From assembly GCA_031273045.1 (NCBI GenBank), contig JAISSQ010000081.1:1-35946 (forward strand): DNA of 35,946 nt, in the 5' to 3' direction. Positions 16,101-23,582 of the stretch are shown piece by piece (position 1 is the first letter of the stretch; each line of letters opens with the position of its first letter). Below the pieces are notes generated by a model. That model saw nothing but the letters and a program-made list of their open reading frames with translations, was not told where the DNA came from and ran no database searches. The translations under genes were made by a program, and so were the position numbers. The DNA is from Puniceicoccales bacterium (GTDB taxonomy: Bacteria > Verrucomicrobiota > Verrucomicrobiia > Opitutales > UBA953).

Positions 16101-17643
16101 CGTATTTCGCGCGGAAGAGTGCGGGAAAATCGTCCGTCCAGTTTTGCGGTCCGACCTCATAACTATCGAGCGTGATGTGCTTGAGCGCGCCCTTGCGCTC
16201 GGCGTCGGGAAAACGCTCGATGAACTTGCCAATGAAAGCGTCGAAATGCGCGGCGGTGTGGCGCGCTGAAAGTTTGTCAACTTCAAGACCGGTCGCGTGC
16301 GGCGGCGTCGGCGAACATTTTGCGCCGGTGGTCGCCATTCCGACGCGCGCGACAATGTAATCACCGTCCGCCGGCGCCGAGAAATCAAGCGCCGCCGGCG
16401 GCGTGTTTTTATTAAGCGGAACATCAATTTTACCCTCGCCGTTTTTGTTTCCAAACGTCGCGCGCACCGTTCCGCTCTCGGTGTCGCCGGCGGGATTTCT
16501 CCAAAGAATTTTCACGGCGTTTTTCGGAATTGTCGTTCCGTTTTTCGCCGGCGCCTGCAACGCCCATTCATAATAATCCGCCGGCGGCACCGGCGACTGC
16601 CACATCCGCCCAAGTTGTTTGTCCGCAAGGGAATCCACAAGCGCGGCGGCGGAGAATGTGACGTCGCGCAAACGCGGATTTCCGCGAAAACGCTTGAACA
16701 CAACGCGCAGCGTTTTTGTTTTCACCGGTTCGAAAGAAAACACAAACGGCGACCCCACCAAACGCCCCATTTGGTCGCCGCGAAGATTTGTCCGCTGCGC
16801 TTTGAAATCGCGCAGTTTGACAAAGCCGCCGCCGGTGCCGGCGGGCGCGTGAATCTCGCCGTAAAACTCAATGCCGGCGGAGCCGAAATCAAACGTCACC
16901 GCCTGCAATTCCCGCGCCGTTGAAAAATGAAAATCGTAAGTTTTCGCGGAGAGCGCGCCGACGATTTGCTTTGTGTTTTCGGCGCGGATGACCCGCTCCT
17001 GTTTCGGCGCAGGATACGCGATGAGCGCGACATCCTGAATCGCGCCGTTCGCCGGAGCCGGCGGCGCGGAAAGCGTGCCACCAGCGGGCACGCGAACCTC
17101 GCTCGCGACAAGGTAGCGCATCGACTGCTCCGGCTTCACCCACGGTCCGCCCGACTGCGACCAGCCCGGCCCGTTGAACAGCGACACCGCCACGCCCAAC
17201 CGGTCGCCCTCGCGCAGCGCGTGCTCCACCGTGTCCCACCACTCCGGCGACAAAATAACCGTTTTGCCGTCGGGAATCCCACCGGACGTCACGTGCCCGA
17301 TGAACGTCTCGCCAATGCCCGCCTTTTTGAGCGCGGCGAGGTCGGCGGTGACGCCCTCCTTCGAGGCGTTGTTATTGAGCCAATACCAATACACCCCCGG
17401 CTCGGTCTCGCGCTCGGCCGCATTCGCCGGCAACGCCTCCATCACCTGCCGGTTGAATTTCGAGCGCGACGGCGCGGCGTGGGCGCCGGTGACGCCAAAC
17501 ACACCGCCGGCGGAAAGCGCGCCGGCGACGGCGGAGGCGATTGCGGCAATTGCGGCGATGCTGCCGGCGACACCGCCGGCGCGGATTTTTCGGGTGGAAG
17601 CGGACACAGCGGGGGCGGACGCGGAGGCGGACGAGTTGAGCAT
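13132..17643 (-). CDS. Exported two-enzyme fusion: GH106 (alpha-L-rhamnosidase family) plus GH16 (beta-glucanase family)
   Basis: 1503 residues from ATG 17643; an upstream ATG at 17700 overlaps the menA stop as ATGA and would only lengthen the signal peptide's n-region. Signal: TRKIRAGG then a long Ala/Gly/Val/Ile stretch ending AHAA. Residues about 70-1165 are GH106-like: EPGVYWYWLNNNASKEGVTADLAALKKAG (seen in parts), ETFIGHVTSGG, SLFNGPGWSQSGGPW, the block DSYEVGPQNW near 490 and SAEAFTSGG near 625, with a closing galactose-binding-like domain (VVVNGTDLGVVWKAPW, ENTLEIHVANLWNNR). From about 1230 a complete GH16 follows (FSLIWADEFN, GPGIWPALWMMG), with the catalytic ExDxxE in CGEIDIMEHV near 1360 and DELAVFYDDVLIHRY. 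Both halves look intact in one frame. Known: GH106 removes rhamnose from polysaccharides; GH16 cuts beta-glucans, agar, carrageenan or porphyran. Probably acts on a rhamnose-decorated algal or plant glycan; that is inference. Confidence 0.9.
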   Translation of the reverse strand: MLNSSASASAPAVSASTRKIRAGGVAGSIAAIAAIASAVAGALSAGGVFGVTGAHAAPSRSKFNRQVMEALPANAAERETEPGVYWYWLNNNASKEGVTADLAALKKAGIGETFIGHVTSGGIPDGKTVILSPEWWDTVEHALREGDRLGVAVSLFNGPGWSQSGGPWVKPEQSMRYLVASEVRVPAGGTLSAPPAPANGAIQDVALIAYPAPKQERVIRAENTKQIVGALSAKTYDFHFSTARELQAVTFDFGSAGIEFYGEIHAPAGTGGGFVKLRDFKAQRTNLRGDQMGRLVGSPFVFSFEPVKTKTLRVVFKRFRGNPRLRDVTFSAAALVDSLADKQLGRMWQSPVPPADYYEWALQAPAKNGTTIPKNAVKILWRNPAGDTESGTVRATFGNKNGEGKIDVPLNKNTPPAALDFSAPADGDYIVARVGMATTGAKCSPTPPHATGLEVDKLSARHTAAHFDAFIGKFIERFPDAERKGALKHITLDSYEVGPQNWTDDFPALFRAKYGYDPLPWLASLNGLVVGTRDQTDRFLWDWRRLVADLIAKNYVGGLTAAANRHGIKTWLENYGHWGFPAESLQYGGAADEIGGEYWWGGAGALGGVEVRLASSCGHTYGKRRVSAEAFTSGGNFNQTPANLKTRADWSFANGINHLVLHVTVHQPYKAFPGIVPWFGADFNRYSTWFKDYGKGFTDYIRRASYLLQQDNHGADVAYFFGEDTPRMNGKQIPALPAGYDFDYINAEVLLNKAFVRDGKLTLRHGQTYRVLALPPTKTMTSQLARKLAQFVKEGLVLVVAGDAPERSPSLQNYPNADKVVQTVAKELWGENAGTGSGKENSKEKFVRAVGKGRVFGNYSLTEVFAEIGVGKDIAGIPNSILWTHRAGKDSDIYFLSNQSGTPAVFDAEFRVAGARPELWNAETGEVTDLARFTAKGKTTVVPLALDGNGSAFVVFNKKKPVAPAAQVVSIEFPANVSPAAAVTPSVYLARAGEDEPHGALRVRATAAGTYKLRTADGKTHTQTLARNPLTLNFTGAWEVAFRHPKMNTAGAGADSFEPVYEEQRVRFDSLRDWTTHSDPRIKFFSGTAVYKKKFIWPETNIAGRHGAVLELGDLSQIARVVVNGTDLGVVWKAPWKIDIGRALLGGENTLEIHVANLWNNRFNGDAAEAPEPGSRGWPEWVVNNSERPNKNRVTHTSSPRGRKGGRLEKSGLFGPVVLKEYITLGDGIAERKKDGFSLIWADEFNTAGTQLPDPKNWGYEHGYSIRNRELQFYTRERLENTRVTGGRLIIEAKPEPFGKIVNGKPQADYTSASIVTHGKQLALHYGRLEIRAKLPSGPGIWPALWMMGTDIGKVGWPRCGEIDIMEHVWSSPGTVYVTYHFGDNTPVTDKQGNPVIDEKTGKQKIRTHKSSPSSGIADIPWDGFHVYRLDWTPDELAVFYDDVLIHRYRRDPAGNPLHWPFNKPHYLLMNIALGGDWGGPPNRFTRWPAQMEIDYVRAWKKE

Positions 17644-17696
17644 AGAACGCGCGCAGACACCGCCCCGCGCCCCGTGTTCCGCGCCCGCCGGAGGCG

Positions 17697-18692
17697 TCAT
17701 TTCCCGGCGAGCAGCGCGCCGGCGAAGAGTAGCGCGTAAAGGAGCAGGGCAAGCGCGGCGCGGCCGAGGTGCGGGTTGTATTCGGCGCGGTTTTCCGGTC
17801 GGCACCGGCAGAACGAGACGGCGCAAAAAACCAACGCGACCGTCGCCGGCAGCGGCAACCAGAGCAGGGCGTTCGCCAGACATCCGCCGCTGTCACCGCC
17901 GCCGTCGCCGCCGCCGGTGGTGGTGGCTGAATTCCACGGCGCGCGGTTCCAAAGCCAGAGTGCCGGCGGCATTGCGAGCGCGAGAACCGTGTTCGCCGCG
18001 TATTCACCCCGCGCGAACGCGCGTCCGAAGCGCACGACCAGCGTGCGCTTTCCCGCCTTCGCGTCGGTCTCCATGTCGCGCGTGTTGTTGACGACGAGGA
18101 TGTTCACCGCGAGCAGGCCGCAACCGGCACCGGCGAACCACGCTGCCGGCGGAAAGGTGCCACACTGCGTGTAGGCGGTGAAGAGCACGGCGACGAAGCC
18201 GAAGAAAACGAGCACGAACACGTCGCCCAGACCGTGGTAGGCGAGCGGGAACGGACCGCCGGTGTAGGCGAGGCACGCCGCGAGGCAGACCGCGCCGACG
18301 CCGATGAGCCACCATCCGCCGTGGAACACCAATCCGAAGCCCGCCGCGAACGCCGCCGCCGCCGCGAGCGCGATGGCGCGCCGCATTACCGCCGGCGGAA
18401 CGAGACCGGCGGCGGTGACGCGCAGCGGTCCCGCGCGCTCCGGCGTGTCCGCGCCGCGCTTGAAATCGCCGTGGTCGTTGGCGAGGTTGCACGTGATTTG
18501 GACGAGCAACGCGAACGCCGCCGCGAGCAACGCCGGCACGGGTTGAAACCCGCCCGCGCCGGCGGCGCATGCCGAGCCGAGCAGCACCGGCGCGAGCGCG
18601 GCCGGCAGCGTTTTCGGGCGCGCGGCATGAACCCAGACGGAGAGCGGGACGCCGGGCGCGCGCCGTTCCTGCTGGCACCGGTGGTGCGGCAT
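17697..18692 (-). CDS. menA: 1,4-dihydroxy-2-naphthoate polyprenyltransferase
   Basis: 331 residues from ATG 18692 (an upstream in-frame start at 18749 would overlap infA). Inner-membrane UbiA-family enzyme that prenylates 1,4-dihydroxy-2-naphthoate in menaquinone synthesis. Seen: the opening ARPKTLPAALAPVLLG, the prenyl-diphosphate-binding Asp-rich block NLANDHGDFKRGADTPER followed by GPLRVTAAG, the second Asp motif NILVVNNTRDMETDAKAGKRT, and about eight hydrophobic segments. A Thr/Gly-rich insertion (ATTTGGGDGGGDSGG) interrupts a loop before the last helices, encoded by CACCGGTGG-type repeats. Lies 19 bases after infA and its stop overlaps a possible upstream start of the glycosidase fusion. 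Suggests menaquinone-based respiration. Confidence 0.92.
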   Translation of the reverse strand: MPHHRCQQERRAPGVPLSVWVHAARPKTLPAALAPVLLGSACAAGAGGFQPVPALLAAAFALLVQITCNLANDHGDFKRGADTPERAGPLRVTAAGLVPPAVMRRAIALAAAAAFAAGFGLVFHGGWWLIGVGAVCLAACLAYTGGPFPLAYHGLGDVFVLVFFGFVAVLFTAYTQCGTFPPAAWFAGAGCGLLAVNILVVNNTRDMETDAKAGKRTLVVRFGRAFARGEYAANTVLALAMPPALWLWNRAPWNSATTTGGGDGGGDSGGCLANALLWLPLPATVALVFCAVSFCRCRPENRAEYNPHLGRAALALLLYALLFAGALLAGK

Positions 18693-18711
18693 TGGGAGGC
18701 GTTCGCGTTCG

Positions 18712-18996
18712 TTAACGCCGGTTGCCGCCGCCCGGACGCGCTTGGGCACCGTTGCCGAAGCGGGCGCGCTGGTCGCTGCCGCGCAAGCGATAGACGATGC
18801 GCGCCTGCGTGACGTCCGCAGGGTCCATTTCGACGCGCACCTGGTCGCCCGCGATGATTTTGATGAAGTTCTTCCGCAACTTGCCGGAGATGCGTCCGAG
18901 GACGACGTGTTTGTTGGGCAGTTCCACGCGGAACATTGTGCCCGGCAGGACTTGGACGACCCTGCCTTCGAGTTCTATGAGTTGTTCTTCCGCCAT
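18712..18996 (-). CDS. infA: Translation initiation factor IF-1 with C-terminal extension
   Basis: 94 residues from ATG 18996. Seen: the complete S1-like OB fold of IF-1, with [51 protein letters not shown] and ARIVYRLRG. This body of about 73 residues is the normal length; a 21-residue basic Gly/Arg/Gln-rich tail ([15 protein letters not shown]) follows. Known: IF-1 binds the A site of the 30S subunit and steers initiation with IF-2 and IF-3. It follows the PilP-like gene and precedes menA closely, so it may share a transcript with the envelope genes. No Shine-Dalgarno is seen before its ATG (leader CCCAGAAAACACGA). Confidence 0.96.
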   Translation of the reverse strand: MAEEQLIELEGRVVQVLPGTMFRVELPNKHVVLGRISGKLRKNFIKIIAGDQVRVEMDPADVTQARIVYRLRGSDQRARFGNGAQARPGGGNRR

Positions 18997-19034
18997 TCGT
19001 GTTTTCTGGGTGAGTAGGAAAGCGAGTTGGAAAG

Positions 19035-19062
19035 CGCCGGCGGCGAAAAGTTCCCGCCGGCG
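19035..19062 (-). terminator. GC-rich hairpin between PilP-like gene and infA
   Basis: On the minus strand CGCCGGCGG-GAACTTTTCG-CCGCCGGCG is a perfect 9-bp stem starting 10 bases after the PilP-like stop. It is followed by CTTTCCAACTC rather than a T-run, so it may only partly stop transcription or may be a processing or infA leader structure. Confidence 0.35.
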
Positions 19063-19072
19063 GCAACGCTTT

Positions 19073-19888
19073 TCAACGGCGCGAACCGGAGGACGAGCGG
19101 CCGCTGCCGGAGCCGCGGGTTCCTGTTCCGCCAGAGCGCGAGGCGCCACCGGTGGCACCGCCGGCGCGGGAGTTCGCCGGAGTCACGGCGGGAGTGGTCT
19201 GCGCGCGCGTCTGCGCGCCGGCGGACGGCATGGAGATGATGTTCGGCGCGCGCGGCGGAACGGCGAAACCGGCACCGCCGGCGGGACGGATGGGCGTGGG
19301 CATCTCGCTCGGCTTCGCCATTTCGATGTCGAGTGAGACGTCGTTGATTTTGATGACGGCGGTGCGCGCGACCGGGTCGGCGCTTTCGACGAACCACTTG
19401 GCTTCGGGGTCGCGCACCTTGACCCAGTGGCACTCGCGGGTGGCGGGGTTGGTGATGCTCACTTCGAGGTCGGCGCCGCGACCGGCGAAGCCGCGAATCT
19501 CGTAGGTCTGCGCGCTGCCGCCGCGCCCTATCACGCCGCTACGAAACGGGTTGTTGGAGACGAGGTTCTCGCGGCGGATTTTCTCCACCGCCGGCGACGC
19601 CGGAGTTGCGGGCGCGGCGGCGGCGTTGGCGGTGTCGGCGGCAGCGTTGGCGGCTTCGGCGACGGCTGTGGCGTCCGGCGCGGAGTCAACGGCTTCCGGC
19701 TGCGGCGCCGGCGTTTGGGCGGACGCGCTGGCATTGGCGGCGGTGGCGGCGCCACCGGTGGTGCTCGCGGCGGCGGAGCCGGCGGGTTTTGGCGACTGCG
19801 CCGGCGGCGTCGGCGAACCGGCGTCTTGGGCGGTGGCGGGCAGGGCGGCGGCGGCGCAGAGAAGGGCGATGGCGAGCGGTGCTTTCAT
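19073..19888 (-). CDS. Periplasmic PilP/GspC-like secretin partner (putative)
   Basis: 271 residues. Signal peptide [20 protein letters not shown], then about 80 residues of Ala/Pro/Thr low complexity acting as a linker. The folded part (about 105-190) reads [40 protein letters not shown] and [13 protein letters not shown], a small beta-rich domain of the size and place expected of a PilP or GspC homology region. The tail is Gly/Ser/Arg-rich ([12 protein letters not shown]). Known: PilP/GspC domains bind the N-domains of the secretin and link it to inner-membrane partners. It lies 50 bases after the secretin on the same strand, which is the main support. Sequence likeness alone is weak, so the role is inferred. 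Confidence 0.55.
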   Translation of the reverse strand: MKAPLAIALLCAAAALPATAQDAGSPTPPAQSPKPAGSAAASTTGGAATAANASASAQTPAPQPEAVDSAPDATAVAEAANAAADTANAAAAPATPASPAVEKIRRENLVSNNPFRSGVIGRGGSAQTYEIRGFAGRGADLEVSITNPATRECHWVKVRDPEAKWFVESADPVARTAVIKINDVSLDIEMAKPSEMPTPIRPAGGAGFAVPPRAPNIISMPSAGAQTRAQTTPAVTPANSRAGGATGGASRSGGTGTRGSGSGRSSSGSRR

Positions 19889-19938
19889 GGCGGCGGTGGT
19901 GTCGGCGGTTGGCGGTGTGTCGGCGGTTGCTGCTGCGG

Positions 19939-22860
19939 TTACTTGGCGGGCTGCGGAGCGCCGGTGCCGCCGGTGGTGCCGGTGGTGGTGCCGGTGGTTG
20001 CGGCGCCGCCGGTAGTGGTCGGTCTTGCCCCCGCCCGTTTCCGTGCGGCTTCGCGGCGTTGCTGTTCGACGCGCTCCTGTTCGAGTTGGTAGCGGCGGGA
20101 CTCGTAGGCCTGCTGGTTCTGGCGGCGGCGGATTTCCTCCAGCGCCTCGCGCTCGGCTTCGGTGAGCGAGACGGCGCTGAAGCGGCCGGTGTCGAGGTAA
20201 CTCTTGGCGTCGGCGCGGGTGAGCGAGCCGGGGAAGAGGCCGGGCGTGGTGTCGGAGGGCGCGCGGTCTTTCTCGGCGTCAATGACGTGGGGTTTGAGGA
20301 AGATGATGAGTTCGGTGCGGCTGGTCTCCTCGGTCTCGGGCTGGAAGAAGCGGCCGATGAGGGGGATGTAGCCGAGGAGCCACATGACGCCGTGGCTCTT
20401 GGTCTCCTGATAGGACTGCAAGCCGGCGAGGACGATGGTCTCGTTGTCGCGGGCGCGCAGGTAGGAGGCGGCGCTTCGCTCGGCGGTTATCCACTGTTCG
20501 TTGCCGTCAATGACGGTGGTGCCGGAGACGTTGTTGCTGGTCTGCTCAATCTTCATCTCGACGGAGCCGTCGGAGCCGACGCGGGGTGTGACGGCGAGTT
20601 GGAGGCCGAACTTGCGGTTCTCGATGGTGGCTTGGGTGCCGCCGCCGAGGTTGTAGTTGGTGGTGCCGGTGATGCTGGGGCGGGTTTCGCCGACGAAGAC
20701 GGAGGCGGCTTGGTTGTGCGAGGTGTTGATGAGGGGGGCGGAGAGGACGCGCACGCGGGAGTTGCTTTCCGCCGCGCGCAGGACGAGCGAGAGGTCGAAG
20801 CCGTCGGGCGCGATGGTGAAGTTGGTCGAGAACGGCGCGCCGCCGGTGAGCGGGTTGGTGGGCGAGGAGGAGTTGGCGCGCCACGTGGGGTTGTTGTAGC
20901 CGTAGCGGCTGCCGGTGCCTTCGCCGAGGGTGTAGGAGGAGCCGGCGCTGACGCTGTCGCCGCTGCGCGGGAGCGTGCCGATGCCGATGCCGAGCGAGTC
21001 CAGCCCGCTCGCCTCGCCGTTCTTGAGGGTGACTTCGACGATGACGGCCTCGATGCGCACCTGCGCCAGCGGCACGTCGAGTTTCGCCACGAGTTCCTTG
21101 ATTTGCTTCAGGTCGCTCGCGGTGCCGAAGATGAGCAGGCGGTTGGTGCGTTCGTCGGCGGTGACGGTGACGTGCTCCGAGAACGAGTTGGGCGTCTCCG
21201 CGTTCACCACGGGCGTCGCCGCGTTGGGCGTGCTCGCGCGCTGACCGCCGGAGGTGGAGACGACGCGGTTCGTGAACGAGTAGGTGCCGTAGGAGTTCAC
21301 GGTCGTCGAGACGCCGCCGGTGAGCGAGCCGCCGCCGCTGACGTTGCTGCGCATCGCGCTCGTGCTGCCGGACGTGCCGGAGCCGGTCTGCGCCTTGCCG
21401 GTGACGACGCTCTCCAACGTGCGGAACACGCTCTGCACGTCCGTGTGCTTCAGCCCGATGGACTCGCTGACGGTGTCGGGCACGCTCTTCACGTCCATCT
21501 GCGCGATGATGTCGCGCAGCGCCTTCTCGTTGCGCGGCGGGGTGACGATGATGAGGTGGTTGGCGAGGTCGTCCGCCTCGACGGTGATGCCGCCCGCGAA
21601 CGAGTAGGCGATGGCGCCGGCGAGCGTCTGCAACTGCTTCTTCACGTCCGAGGCGCGGATGTTCTTGAGTTTGAAGAAGAGGAACTTCGACGAGTTGTCC
21701 AAGTTCGCCACGAGCCGCTCCACCTGCTGCACCTGATGAATGCTGCCGGTGAACAGTAGCGCGTTCGCGTTGAGGAAGGACTGCATCGAGCCGCCGCGCG
21801 CCGTGCTGATGAACTGCCGCAGCAACGGGTCGAGAACCTGCACGCTCGTGTTGTTGAGCAGGAAGAGGCGCGAAATCACGCGCTCGCTCGGCGGCAGCGA
21901 CGCCACGCTCTCCGTGTAGAGCGGCGGCGCCTCGCGGCTCGCCTCCGCCGTCGGCAACGCCTTGTAGAAGCCCGACTCGGCGAGCGGAATGATGGCGACG
22001 CCGTTGATGGACAGGAGCGATTCGAGCGCGACCACCGCGTCGCGCCGCGTGAGCGTGTCCTGCCCGTTGAAGTTGATTTTGAGGATGGGCAGCGTCTGCG
22101 TGCGCAGGACGGTTTTTCCGGTGAACTTTTCGTAGAGCGAGATGACCTGCGGGAGCGACTCGTCCACGAGAATGACCGGTCCGACAATGTCTTCGGGCTT
22201 CAACGGAGCCGCCGGCAACGCCGCCGCCGCCGCGCCGCCGAAACGCTGGTTGCGCCCCGCGCCGCGCGGGTCGCCGGGACGGATGATTCCGCCGCCGCCC
22301 GGACGCGAAATCGAGCCGTCGGCACCGGCGGGACCGAACGGCGTGGCGTTCGCTCCTGCCGGCGCGCCGAAGCGGTTGCCGCCGCGAAAGCCGCGACGAC
22401 CTCCGGTGGCGGGCGTTTGCGCGCCGCCGGTGGTGCCGGTCGTCGGTCGGACGCCGGCGGGTTGGCGCGCCGCCGGTTGCGAGGCGGAACCCGCCGCCGG
22501 CGCGGCATCCACGATGACCACGTCGCCAAGGTCGTCGTCATCGTCGTCGTCGCCGGCAGCACCGGCACCGGTGGCACCGGCGGTGGCGGGCGCGGCGGAC
22601 GGTTTCGCGGCGGCGGGCTTGGCGGCGGAGGTGCTCGCCGGCAACGCCGCCGGTTTCGCGGTCGTCGCCGCCGCCGGTTTCGCGACCGTCGCGCTCGTGG
22701 CGGGCTTCGCCGTCGGTGCGGCGGCGGTCTTCGCCGGCGTCGTTGCCGGCGTTGCCGGTGCGGGCGTTGCCGGTGCCGTTGCCGGCGCGCCGATGGCGGC
22801 AGGGGCGAGGGCGAGCGTTGCGGCGGCGAGCAGGAAGGAAGCGGAGAGGGGGGCGTTCAT
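19939..22860 (-). CDS. Outer-membrane secretin (GspD/PilQ family)
   Basis: 973 residues from ATG 22860, giving signal peptide SASFLLAAATLALAPAAIGA. Residues 26-225 are disordered: an Ala/Pro/Thr/Lys stretch like a histone tail, a seven-Asp run, then a Gly/Arg/Phe-rich part. From about 227 come N-domains (PVILVDESLPQVISLYEKFT; LFFKLKNIRASDVKKQLQTL; TADERTNRLLIFGT). The beta-domain shows VRVLSAPLINTSHNQAA, LQLAVTPRVGSDG and the closing secretin signature GYIPLIGRFF with TELIIFLKPHVI. A 100-residue tail has a charged coiled-coil-like helix and a Thr/Gly end. Known: secretins form the outer-membrane gate of type II secretion or type IV pili. The gene sits between PilO-like and PilP-like genes. 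Whether the machine is T2SS-like or pilus-like cannot be told here. Confidence 0.93.
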   Translation of the reverse strand: MNAPLSASFLLAAATLALAPAAIGAPATAPATPAPATPATTPAKTAAAPTAKPATSATVAKPAAATTAKPAALPASTSAAKPAAAKPSAAPATAGATGAGAAGDDDDDDDLGDVVIVDAAPAAGSASQPAARQPAGVRPTTGTTGGAQTPATGGRRGFRGGNRFGAPAGANATPFGPAGADGSISRPGGGGIIRPGDPRGAGRNQRFGGAAAAALPAAPLKPEDIVGPVILVDESLPQVISLYEKFTGKTVLRTQTLPILKINFNGQDTLTRRDAVVALESLLSINGVAIIPLAESGFYKALPTAEASREAPPLYTESVASLPPSERVISRLFLLNNTSVQVLDPLLRQFISTARGGSMQSFLNANALLFTGSIHQVQQVERLVANLDNSSKFLFFKLKNIRASDVKKQLQTLAGAIAYSFAGGITVEADDLANHLIIVTPPRNEKALRDIIAQMDVKSVPDTVSESIGLKHTDVQSVFRTLESVVTGKAQTGSGTSGSTSAMRSNVSGGGSLTGGVSTTVNSYGTYSFTNRVVSTSGGQRASTPNAATPVVNAETPNSFSEHVTVTADERTNRLLIFGTASDLKQIKELVAKLDVPLAQVRIEAVIVEVTLKNGEASGLDSLGIGIGTLPRSGDSVSAGSSYTLGEGTGSRYGYNNPTWRANSSSPTNPLTGGAPFSTNFTIAPDGFDLSLVLRAAESNSRVRVLSAPLINTSHNQAASVFVGETRPSITGTTNYNLGGGTQATIENRKFGLQLAVTPRVGSDGSVEMKIEQTSNNVSGTTVIDGNEQWITAERSAASYLRARDNETIVLAGLQSYQETKSHGVMWLLGYIPLIGRFFQPETEETSRTELIIFLKPHVIDAEKDRAPSDTTPGLFPGSLTRADAKSYLDTGRFSAVSLTEAEREALEEIRRRQNQQAYESRRYQLEQERVEQQRREAARKRAGARPTTTGGAATTGTTTGTTGGTGAPQPAK

Positions 22861-22879
22861 TGGCGTTTGGAAAATGGCG

Positions 22880-23515
22880 TTAGCGTTTGGTGGTGGCGGC
22901 GACACCGGCGGGCTTGGCGGCGGCGGTGGCGGCCTCGTCGTCGGCGATGCGGTGGGTCGAGATGGTGTAGTTGACTTCCACGCCGCCGACGCGGCTGCGC
23001 TGCGGGGGCATGGCGGTGACTTTCACGGAGGTGACGGTGAGCGGGATTGTCTGCTCGCGGAGCCGGTCGTCGAAGGCGAGCAGTTTGTCCAGTGTCGCGT
23101 CGCGGAAGGTGAGCCGGACCGTGAAAATCTGGACGCCGCTCTTGTTTTCGGCGCGCTTTTTTCCGGCGGGGACTTCGCTCAATTCGGCGGGGACGAGTTT
23201 CACCTGACGCGCGATTTCGTCCACGAGGCCTTGCAGGGAGGCGCCGCTCTTGAGCGACTGCGTGCTTTTGAGGCGTTTGATGTGGGCGGCGAGGCGCTCG
23301 TTGATTTCCGGCGCCTCGTCGAGGACGGGTTGCTGCGCCTCGATGTTCTTCTGCTCGATGGCGAGGGCGGCGCGCGTCTCCTTGAGCGGTTTGAAGACCT
23401 TGAACTGGGCGAACAGGATGGCGCCCGCCCACAGCAGGACGGCGAGCAGGGCGAGTTCGCGGACTTGGATTCCGCGTCGGGGCGCGGCGGCGTTTTTCTT
23501 GGCGGGGAGCGGCAT
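22880..23515 (-). CDS. PilO/GspM-like inner-membrane assembly protein (putative)
   Basis: 211 residues from ATG 23515 (the frame is open upstream but Arg/Pro-rich and not coding-like). Seen: a basic cytoplasmic start (PAKKNAAAPRRG), one membrane helix (ELALLAVLLWAGAILF, about 20-36), then a predicted coiled coil (KETRAALAIEQKNIEAQQPV; EINERLAAHIKRLK) and a periplasmic beta/alpha domain with QIFTVRLTFRDATLDKLLAFDDRL. This is the layout of PilO and GspM: short N-terminus, one helix, coiled coil and a ferredoxin-like fold. It lies between the PilM/N-like gene and the secretin with gaps of 67 and 19 bases. Call rests on architecture and context. Confidence 0.6.
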   Translation of the reverse strand: MPLPAKKNAAAPRRGIQVRELALLAVLLWAGAILFAQFKVFKPLKETRAALAIEQKNIEAQQPVLDEAPEINERLAAHIKRLKSTQSLKSGASLQGLVDEIARQVKLVPAELSEVPAGKKRAENKSGVQIFTVRLTFRDATLDKLLAFDDRLREQTIPLTVTSVKVTAMPPQRSRVGGVEVNYTISTHRIADDEAATAAAKPAGVAATTKR

Positions 23516-23582
23516 GGCGGTGCGGTGCGGGAGTGGCGGTCTTTGAGTGGTGGCGGTGGCGGTGGTCGGCGGCGGCGGTGGT

